From: an uncultured Bacteroidales bacterium
Lineage (GTDB): Bacteria; Bacteroidota; Bacteroidia; Bacteroidales; P3
NCBI GenBank assembly: GCA_900317125.1
Contig: ONFR01000006.1
Location: 1-64,000 of the forward strand
Direction: 5' to 3'
Length of the DNA: 64,000 nucleotides
A program made the translations under genes and the position numbers. Of this stretch, positions 32,399 through 38,786 are shown in pieces. The notes under the pieces were generated by a model. It did not search any database. It saw nothing but the letters and a program-made list of their open reading frames with translations, and had not been told where the DNA came from. Each line of letters starts with the position of its first letter. Within the stretch, counting starts at the first letter, position 1.

Positions 32399-33564
32399 AA
32401 ACACTTGTCAACATCTTCGACCCCGACGAGCCTTTGGCCGCCTACCTCTTCCTCAAGCAGTATTATGCCGAGGGCGACCGCCTGCTCTTTATCGCCACCC
32501 GCGAGAACCGCCAGCTCCTTGGTCGCTACGCCGCCCTCTTCAACCTCCCCGACGACCAGATCGACTTCATCGCCTTCAAGCGCGCCGAGGACAGCTATAT
32601 CTACGAGCGTATCAGCCGCCGCCTTTCCTCGCGGCTCTCGGCCGATGTCACCTACTGGGTCAACCTGGCCGGCGGCACCCGTTATCTGGCCCTCGCCGTC
32701 CAGCATGTCTTCACCCAGTTCAATGCCCGTCTCTTCTACGTCCAGACACGCGAGAATCTCATCGTCAACTCCCCGTTCGACTCCACCTTCGACGACAGTC
32801 CCGACACCATCGACCCCATCCGCTACCGCATGACCCTCGACGAGTATTTCCGTCTCCACGGCCTCGGCCACGACCTCAAGGAGCGCAGCCACCGTCCCAC
32901 ACGCAGCGAGGAGGATGCCCTGCGCGTCTTCGACTGCTTCCGCACCCGTCGGCTGCCCCACAGGGCTTTCCACGCCCTCGAGCAGCTCCGCCTTATCTAC
33001 CGCGGCATGCGCAAACCCATGGCCATCCACGACATCACCTTCGGCCGTCGCGACCGCCGCGACGCCGTCCCCGGCCTCCCCGAGCTGCTCAACGCCATCG
33101 GCTTTGTACCCAAAGAGAAGGAGATGCTCCAGCCCGCCGAAGTCGACTACCTCACCGGCGGCTGGTTCGAGGAGTATGTCTACTACACCCTCCAGCGCCT
33201 CGTCGCCCCGCAGCAGATAGCCATCGGCGTGCGTATCGCACGGCCCGGCACCCAGCACAACAACGAGCTCGACGTGGTCTTTATCAAGGCCAACACCCTC
33301 TTCGTCGTCGAGTGCAAGACCGGTGTGGCCTCCGACCACATGTTCAACGAGATTGTCTACAAGGCCAGTGCCCTCAAGGAGTCGTTCCTCGGCCCCTCCA
33401 GCCACTCATACATCTTCACCCTCAAGAACGACTACGACCACCGTCTGCAGACGGTGGCCGCCATCATGGGCATCACCCTGTGCCCCAAAGGCACCCTTGT
33501 CAGTCCCGACCTCATGGGCCGGGTGGCGGAGCAGATGCGCCGCATAAGCAACGAACTAGATTGA
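32395..33564 (+). CDS. Card1/DUF1887-type CARF plus PD-(D/E)xK nuclease
   Basis: A 389-residue cytoplasmic protein. Residues 1-140 are a CARF domain; the ligand-site segment N90-L-A-G-G-T-R-Y matches the N-x-TGGTK type of DUF1887. Residues about 165-245 are a linker or winged-helix region. Residues about 250-389 are a restriction-endonuclease fold: GGWFEEYVYYTL with E259/E260, then E291-L-D293, and E306-C-K308, the full PD-(D/E)xK set. Card1/Can2 proteins cut single-stranded DNA or RNA and sometimes double-stranded DNA when cyclic oligoadenylate made by Cas10 is bound. No Cas10, other cas gene or CRISPR array lies in this window. The ATG at 32395 overlaps the stop of the type IX secreted gene (ATGA), so translation is probably coupled. 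Confidence 0.88.
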   Translation: MKTLVNIFDPDEPLAAYLFLKQYYAEGDRLLFIATRENRQLLGRYAALFNLPDDQIDFIAFKRAEDSYIYERISRRLSSRLSADVTYWVNLAGGTRYLALAVQHVFTQFNARLFYVQTRENLIVNSPFDSTFDDSPDTIDPIRYRMTLDEYFRLHGLGHDLKERSHRPTRSEEDALRVFDCFRTRRLPHRAFHALEQLRLIYRGMRKPMAIHDITFGRRDRRDAVPGLPELLNAIGFVPKEKEMLQPAEVDYLTGGWFEEYVYYTLQRLVAPQQIAIGVRIARPGTQHNNELDVVFIKANTLFVVECKTGVASDHMFNEIVYKASALKESFLGPSSHSYIFTLKNDYDHRLQTVAAIMGITLCPKGTLVSPDLMGRVAEQMRRISNELD

Positions 33565-33565
33565 T

Positions 33566-33650
33566 TCACCTTTCACTTTTCACCTTTCACTTTTCACTTT
33601 TCACATTAAATCTCAATTCTCAATTCTAAATTCTCAATTCAATTAGTCAG
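33566..33650. repeat. Simple-sequence repeats (TTTCACTTTTCACC and TCTCAATT)
   Basis: At about 33566-33606 repeats of TTTCAC(C/T)TTTCAC; at 33611-33643 repeats of (T)CTCAATT. The second motif recurs as a clean heptamer array at 41231-41283. Located between two convergent genes. Confidence 0.8.
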
Positions 33651-34134
33651 TCCATCCCGTGACTTTGCAGCCGGCATACCGCTCCTCCATCTCCACAAAC
33701 CAGTCCTGTGCGGTGCTGTTTGCCAGCAGCGGTTCCAGACGGGGGTCTTCGTCCACCCGCTCCCGGCAGCGGTCGATGAGGTAGCGGTAGCGCGACAGAT
33801 TGGGGTGGTAGTAGTTGATTTCGGGACCAAGGACAATCTCGTCCCAGTCGATTAGCTGTACGGCGGCCAGCATCAGCTCAAGCATGCTCTCCACATGCAG
33901 CCCCACGCCCCAGAGCCTGTCGCTGTACTCCTCCCGCAGCATGCTCTCGCCGCGCATCACCGCCGGCCTGTCCGACGCCCATTCATAGCCCTCCGCCACC
34001 CGACGGCGATACTGCTGTTGCTGCCTGACGAAATCCGCTTTCAGCTCCCGCGTCTGCTCCCGCCGCAGATGGGTCTCCTCGCCGTTGCTCCATGCCATCA
34101 ACGTACCATTGCTTTTGATTCTTTTTCTTCTCAT
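33643..34134 (-). CDS. Hypothetical cytoplasmic protein
   Basis: A 163-residue soluble basic/acidic mixed protein, mostly helical (RREQTRELKADFVRQQQQYRRRVAEGYEW near residues 24-52; VESMLELMLAAVQLI near 82-96; YRYLIDRCRERVDED near 117-131). The N-terminus MRRKRIKSNGTLMAWSNGEE suggests a small DNA- or protein-binding region but no motif is proven. A probable promoter lies at 34323-34330. Convergent with the Card1-type gene; function unknown. Confidence 0.6.
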   Translation of the reverse strand: MRRKRIKSNGTLMAWSNGEETHLRREQTRELKADFVRQQQQYRRRVAEGYEWASDRPAVMRGESMLREEYSDRLWGVGLHVESMLELMLAAVQLIDWDEIVLGPEINYYHPNLSRYRYLIDRCRERVDEDPRLEPLLANSTAQDWFVEMEERYAGCKVTGWTD

Positions 34135-34322
34135 AGTTTTATTGATTTTGAAATGAATAGATCAATGCTTCCGGATGCCCTTATGTCAAATCACTCTCCG
34201 CTGCAAAGGCAATAAATCCCCCTTCAACGGATGCTTTCGGCATCCTGAAATGCAAGGTTTGTCAATCAAAAACTATGATTATAAACAGATTAACGCATGA
34301 CGTGTGTTTCCATTAAGTGCTA

Positions 34323-34330
34323 CAAAGATA
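34323..34330 (-). promoter_or_regulatory. Probable -7 element (minus strand)
   Basis: CAAAGATA on the plus strand, TATCTTTG on the minus strand, about 190 bp upstream of the hypothetical gene at 34134. A CAAA at 34345-34348 is 14 bp away, too close for the usual -33. Confidence 0.5.
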
Positions 34331-34362
34331 CGAATTATTTCACACAAAGCAACTTTTTTTGT

Positions 34363-34588
34363 CCCAAATCGGTCGTTGGAAAATACCTATTCGAAATCTC
34401 CTCCGGAGAATATATCTGTATAACAACGTGATATGCTATTAAACGAAAGCCCCTACGGGGCAGGGATATTCCACATGCATTGCACGATTCGGCAGGTACT
34501 CCGTAGGAGTTTTCGCTTAATAGCCAACGTCATACCCCTCCCAATTATACTCCGTCGGAGTTTTCGGGTTCCGAATGACCGTTTTGGG
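34363..34588. repeat. Cluster of REP-like palindromes and dispersed repeats
   Basis: In the gene-free stretch 34135-34805. ACTCCGTAGGAGTTTTCG (34498-34515) and ACTCCGTCGGAGTTTTCG (34549-34566) are two copies of a palindrome with constant tail; an inverted relative, AACGAAAGCCCCTACGGGG, is at 34442-34460. The dispersed CCCAAATCGGTC-type repeat occurs at 34363-34380 and 34574-34588. The rest of 34135-34805 shows nothing recognisable. Confidence 0.65.
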
Positions 34589-34805
34589 TTTATCATTCCC
34601 TGTATCCACATCCCGCCCGCTTCGCCGCCTCTGATTTTTGCCTAACACCCTTCAATATAGCATTGTAGCAGCCTCGATACAGCCTCGTTCCCCGTCATCA
34701 AGAAAGAGAATGATGCAATAACGATGGGAGAACGAAGCAGTATTGAACGGCCCTACCGGGGTTCAGCGGACGGAAAAGGGAGAGAAGGGAAGTATAGACA
34801 ACGCC

Positions 34806-37541
34806 CTATGCATCAGTCTTATTTGCCTTCCGAATGTGCTCCAATAGCTCTTCCGCATCCTTCACATCCTTGTTGAAAGCAGCATGGCTCTTCTCCGCCA
34901 TGATGCGGTACTTCTCCAGACTCTCCAGTGCCGCAGCCTCCGCAGCGGGGTATTCTTTCCTGGCAAGGTACTGCAATGCAAGGTTATGGAGGTCCCCAGC
35001 AACGTATGGTATGTAGGCATCGGGGTTCTTGTCTGCCAATTGACGATGGATGGCCAAGGCCTCATTAAGTATTTTTAGAGCATTGTCAAGATGGTTGGTT
35101 TGCCAGTAATGCCCTGCCAAGTTGTTCAACGCCATGGCCACATTGGGCTGGTAGGCATCGGGGTTCTGGTCTGCCAGTTGGCGGTAAGTGGTCAAGGCCT
35201 CGTTGTATTCCTCTTCGGCTTTGCCCAGTTGGTTGGTGTCGCTGTGGAGGTTAGCCAAGTTGTTCAGTGTCGTGGCTACGTATGGCAGGTAGGCATCGGG
35301 GATCTTGTCTGCCAGTTGGCGGCGGATGGTCAAGGCCTCGTTGTATTCCTCTTCGGCCTCCTTGTATTGATTGGTGCTATAGTGGAGGACGGCCAAGTTG
35401 TTCAGTGTCGTGGCTACGTATGGCAGATAGGCATCGGAGTTTTGTGCTGCCAGTTGGCGGTAAGTGGCCAAGGCCTCGTTGTATTCCTCTTCGGCCTTGT
35501 CCAGTTGGTTGGTGTCACTGTGGAGGTTGGCCAAGTTGTTCAGCGTTGTGGCTACGTATGGTAGGTAGGCATCGGGGTTCTTTGCTGCCAGTTGGCGGCT
35601 GATGGTCAAGGCCTTGTTGTATTCCTCTTCGGCTTTGTCCAGTTTGTTGGTGTCTCTGTGGAGGTTGGCCAAGTTGTTCAGCGTTATGGCTAAATCAGGT
35701 AAGTATGAATTGTCTTCTTCTGCTAAAACATAATATTTATTATAGGATTCTTTGTATTTGGATTCTGCAAATAATAGATCTTTATCATCGTTGCTTTTTG
35801 AATAAATAGAAGCTAATTTGTTTAGTGAAGATGCAATCTGTGGTAAATATGAGCCGGGATTCGATTCATTGTATTTTCTATATATACCTATTGATTCTGT
35901 ATATTCATCTTCAGCATAAGTGAGTTTCTCAGTTCTTAAATGAAGATTGGCCAAACAGTTCAGTGTTTTGGCCACATTGGGACGGAATTCTTTGGGGTTC
36001 TCGTCGGCTAATTGTCTGTATATGGCCAATGCCTCTGTGTATTCCATCTCTGCCGCTTGGAGATGGTCGGTGACGCTGTGGAGGTTCGCCAAGTTATACA
36101 GCACCATGGCGATGTCGTCTTTGCATGTGTCGTTTTTTTCTTTTTCCAGATGGCGGAATAGCTCCAATGCAAGTTGGTAGTAGCGCTCAGCATCAGAGAA
36201 ATGGTTGATATCATCTAGTGCAACGCCTACACTATTCAAAGAGGAGGCAACAGTGTAAGGGCGGGTATTCTTCAGGTCGGCAAAGGGTGTGTCTTTTTTT
36301 TCAGACCAGGCTTGGAGTGCGTCATCGTAGATCTGCAGGGCGAAGTCCATGCCATAGACTTGTTTTATCTCCTCGGGGTGTTGCAGGAAGCGGTAGGCCA
36401 TGAAATATTCATAAAAAGACTTGTCCGAGAAGTGGAATTCGTTTCCAGTGCGGGTAAGCAAAGAGCGTTGCTGAAAATAGTTTTTAATGCTATCATTGGT
36501 ATTAGGACTCTTACTAATGATATATTGTAACTCTTCCGAAGACAGTGTGTTTTTTTTGTGGGAGTAAAGATATGATGCTACTTCGTATAAAACATTCCAC
36601 CAAGACGTGATATCTTTATTATTTATCTGTTGCGTGATTTTGTTCAGATCACGACGAATACTGTTATTCACTATAGCATCATAAAGGTCAAAGGCTGTGT
36701 TGATATTTCTGTTGGATTCAACAATCTCGCGAATGTAGGTAAGTACCAAAGGACGTGTGGTGATGAAAGGATATTTATGTATGAGTACTTCTGCTTTGTG
36801 TCGTAGCTCATTATCGGAGCGGAAAGAGAATAATTTATCAAGGTATTCTGATATTTGTTCATCATTAAATGGGAGTAAATACAACTTTGTGGTGGGAATA
36901 TTGCTTGTATTGAATTCATCATCTTCGTTTGCAAAGAATTGAGGACGGCAGGTGGTTACAACAAAGGCAAAATCTATATAGGCTTTTTCTAATTGTTGAA
37001 AAAAGGACTTGTATTCTTTGGATTCTTTTGGCTCTTGTGCCATTGGGTTTTCATCAATGGCATCAAGTAGTAGAATACAATTACTCTTTTTCTCAATTTT
37101 TTCAATGGTTTGAAAGGCTTCTTTTTGACGTAGGGAAACAAAATGTATATCGTATGGAGGATTATTTCGGGTGCGTTTTTTTATATAATCATAGTATAAA
37201 TGTACGAGTGCAGCGGTTTTTCCAGTACCAGTGTCCCCTAGTATACAAAATACTCGTGGCTCTTCTGTGTTTTTGATGAATTCTTGTTTGATGAAATAAT
37301 CTCGCAAGAGTTGTGGCTTTCCTGCTTGAGAGAATGAGTGTTTTGAAATAAATGGCTGAATGTATATATTGTATTTGTCATTATAGTCATTAAAATCAAA
37401 ATCATCGTGAATGTTGTCTATATATTTCTTCCGATATTTGATATTGTCTATATAATTCAATATTAGTATGCAAATATATGCAATTCCTGCGAGGAATAGC
37501 AATAATACAAGAGCTAAAAGAAAATGAGATAAGATATTCAT
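34806..37541 (-). CDS. Membrane-anchored NACHT (STAND) NTPase with TPR-like sensor repeats
   Basis: A 911-residue protein. Residues about 7-29 form one transmembrane helix. Residues about 95-390 are a NACHT-type NTPase: Walker A G102-D-T-G-T-G-K108-T109, Walker B LLLDAIDE with D160 and D163-E164, the arginine-bearing TTCRP (196-200), and the C-terminal winged-helix signature FHFSDKSFYEYFMAYRFL (369-386). Residues about 425-890 are TPR repeats of the kinesin-light-chain/TPR_10-12 type, with a period of exactly 46 residues (Tyr at 613, 659, 705, 751, 797, 843). STAND NTPases oligomerise when the repeat half senses a ligand; bacterial ones (Avs and NLR-like proteins) act in phage defence. No effector domain is fused; the upstream 4-TM gene ends 3 nt before, and the membrane helix could join them. 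AT-rich compared with neighbours. Confidence 0.9.
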   Translation of the reverse strand: MNILSHFLLALVLLLFLAGIAYICILILNYIDNIKYRKKYIDNIHDDFDFNDYNDKYNIYIQPFISKHSFSQAGKPQLLRDYFIKQEFIKNTEEPRVFCILGDTGTGKTAALVHLYYDYIKKRTRNNPPYDIHFVSLRQKEAFQTIEKIEKKSNCILLLDAIDENPMAQEPKESKEYKSFFQQLEKAYIDFAFVVTTCRPQFFANEDDEFNTSNIPTTKLYLLPFNDEQISEYLDKLFSFRSDNELRHKAEVLIHKYPFITTRPLVLTYIREIVESNRNINTAFDLYDAIVNNSIRRDLNKITQQINNKDITSWWNVLYEVASYLYSHKKNTLSSEELQYIISKSPNTNDSIKNYFQQRSLLTRTGNEFHFSDKSFYEYFMAYRFLQHPEEIKQVYGMDFALQIYDDALQAWSEKKDTPFADLKNTRPYTVASSLNSVGVALDDINHFSDAERYYQLALELFRHLEKEKNDTCKDDIAMVLYNLANLHSVTDHLQAAEMEYTEALAIYRQLADENPKEFRPNVAKTLNCLANLHLRTEKLTYAEDEYTESIGIYRKYNESNPGSYLPQIASSLNKLASIYSKSNDDKDLLFAESKYKESYNKYYVLAEEDNSYLPDLAITLNNLANLHRDTNKLDKAEEEYNKALTISRQLAAKNPDAYLPYVATTLNNLANLHSDTNQLDKAEEEYNEALATYRQLAAQNSDAYLPYVATTLNNLAVLHYSTNQYKEAEEEYNEALTIRRQLADKIPDAYLPYVATTLNNLANLHSDTNQLGKAEEEYNEALTTYRQLADQNPDAYQPNVAMALNNLAGHYWQTNHLDNALKILNEALAIHRQLADKNPDAYIPYVAGDLHNLALQYLARKEYPAAEAAALESLEKYRIMAEKSHAAFNKDVKDAEELLEHIRKANKTDA
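35005..35705 (-). repeat. Tandem 138-bp repeats within the NACHT-TPR gene
   Basis: About five consecutive 138-bp units encode the 46-residue TPR units; those around 35140-35650 share long identical blocks (for example GCCAAGTTGTTCAG and GTTGTATTCCTCTTCGG recurring at 138-bp spacing). Copy number could change by recombination. Confidence 0.85.
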
Positions 37542-37544
37542 ATT

Positions 37545-38000
37545 TTATTGATTGATTTTTTTGATGAATATATTTGAAAAAATATAGAAAAGAAATGCAA
37601 GTGCAAGTAAAAATCCAATAATCCAATAATGAAAGGGTAAAAAAACATGGTCTTTCCCTATGAAATTATAAGCAAATAAAATAATTACAATAATAGCAAA
37701 GCCTATATATGAAATAATCTTAATTGCTTTTAATGTTTTTTTTGTGTTTTCCTGGGTTTTGAATAATGTTATATTTATGTTATCAATCTTAATTATCGTA
37801 TCTAATGTTAGTATACTAAGTAAAAAAAGATTTATACAAAAGAACGCCAAGTCTGGAATTGGAATCAAATATGCATTAAGATCATAATGAGTGAATTGAA
37901 CATACTCTTTTTTTGCACCATATTTCATATATAATCTCACGAGTATTCCTACTATTATTGGAGAACCCGATAGGAAAAAATTGATAATAGGATGTTTCAT
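37545..38000 (-). CDS. Small four-TM membrane protein, partner of the NACHT-TPR NTPase
   Basis: A 151-residue membrane protein with four hydrophobic helices (about residues 5-24, 45-68, 93-112 and 120-146) and little loop; the C-terminus is basic (IKKINQ). I recognise no family. It is the first gene of a minus-strand pair; the NTPase start codon follows 3 nt after its stop, so both are made together. In defence systems such small polytopic proteins can be membrane-disrupting effectors, but it could equally be a partner of the NTPase anchor. Promoter at 38074-38105. Confidence 0.75.
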   Translation of the reverse strand: MKHPIINFFLSGSPIIVGILVRLYMKYGAKKEYVQFTHYDLNAYLIPIPDLAFFCINLFLLSILTLDTIIKIDNINITLFKTQENTKKTLKAIKIISYIGFAIIVIILFAYNFIGKDHVFLPFHYWIIGFLLALAFLFYIFSNIFIKKINQ

Positions 38001-38073
38001 GTTTAATAATATTATGTGTATATGTGTGTATATTAATGCTTTGTTAATGAAATTATTCCTTTAATCGCAGATA

Positions 38074-38105
38074 CAAAAGTACATTTTATTTTGTAAAAAG
38101 GCAAA
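38074..38105 (-). promoter_or_regulatory. Promoter of the 4-TM/NACHT-TPR pair
   Basis: On the minus strand: TTTG (complement of 38102-38105), 20 bp, TACTTTTG (complement of 38074-38081), 73 bp ahead of the first start codon. Confidence 0.7.
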
Positions 38106-38154
38106 TTGCAGGCAGAAATTTGTATTATTATGTATACTCAGTGGGTGTAGAACC

Positions 38155-38186
38155 CTATACCTCTCTATTGAGAGTTTGAGGTGTAG
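38155..38186. other. Nested inverted repeat upstream of the pair
   Basis: CTATACCTC (38155-38163) faces GAGGTGTAG (38178-38186) with one mismatch, with CTCTC/GAGAG nested inside. It sits about 50 bp upstream of the promoter of the NACHT-TPR pair and could be an operator or a terminator. Confidence 0.35.
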
Positions 38187-38297
38187 TATAGTCACGGTGT
38201 CAATCATAAAGGAGAGTTATAGGGAAAGGGTGAATAAATAACGGGAAGAAATTGTGTGGAGGCACAATATTATTGGGGTGGGGGCGTTATTTGAGGT

Positions 38298-38663
38298 ATG
38301 AAAATAATGTCGCATATCATGGTGTCGCTGGCGGTGTTCCTGTTGCTGGTCTTTGGGGCCGGGGGCATGGGGTGCCAGCGTTGCTCCTGTTCGGGGAGGG
38401 TGAGTATCCTCCTGCTGGACGATGGCTGTTGCAGCCGGGGCAGCGACTGCATGGATGTGCGGGTGTCGCCGGTGTCGGCGGCAGACATTGTCCAGGCAGC
38501 GTCGCCGCTGGTTGTGGCTGAGATGGATGCGATGAGTGTGTGCAAAAGAGAACCGCTATTATGGATGCCGCGAATGTATGATGCTGTCGTTGGATGGCAG
38601 TGCCGGGGCGTTGACAGTCCGCCAGGCTGGCTGTCGGGCAACTGCGCGGTGTTGAGGGTTTGA
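38298..38663 (+). CDS. HYC_CC_PP-like exported protein
   Basis: A 121-residue protein with a hydrophobic N-terminal segment (about residues 8-25). The pattern after it, CQRCSCSG, then DDGCCSRGSDCMDVRVS, and a final DSPPGWLSGNCAVLRV, matches the order of motifs in the Bacteroidota HYC_CC_PP family (here CQRC in place of HYC). Such genes sit next to TonB-dependent receptors and HMA proteins, as here, and are presumed to take part in copper or other metal handling. The identification rests on motif order only. Confidence 0.6.
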   Translation: MKIMSHIMVSLAVFLLLVFGAGGMGCQRCSCSGRVSILLLDDGCCSRGSDCMDVRVSPVSAADIVQAASPLVVAEMDAMSVCKREPLLWMPRMYDAVVGWQCRGVDSPPGWLSGNCAVLRV

Positions 38664-38694
38664 CGATTTCATTAATGTGTTATCGTGTGAATGT

Positions 38695-38766
38695 GTTATT
38701 GTGTTAGTCGATTAACGAATTAACACGTTTACGAATTAACGAATTTCAAACATTAACGAATTCAAG
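38695..38766. repeat. AATTAACGAATT-type spacer repeats
   Basis: Four to five copies of (A)TTAACGAATT or its variants fill the spacer ahead of the receptor gene. The inverse form TTAATTCGTTA recurs at 40795-40825 and 41187-41220 behind the receptor and HMA genes, and so the same motif separates each gene of this metal cluster. Confidence 0.7.
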
Positions 38767-38786
38767 ATGTCAAATCAAAAGAATAC

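Noticed and set aside
35091-35564. Plus-strand frame with repeated GQVVQCRGYVW-type segments
   Set aside because: It is only the mirror of the 138-bp TPR repeats on the minus strand; repetition comes from the real gene.
35005-35705. CRISPR array
   Set aside because: Regular repeats exist but the period is 138 bp without distinct spacers and they encode TPR units.
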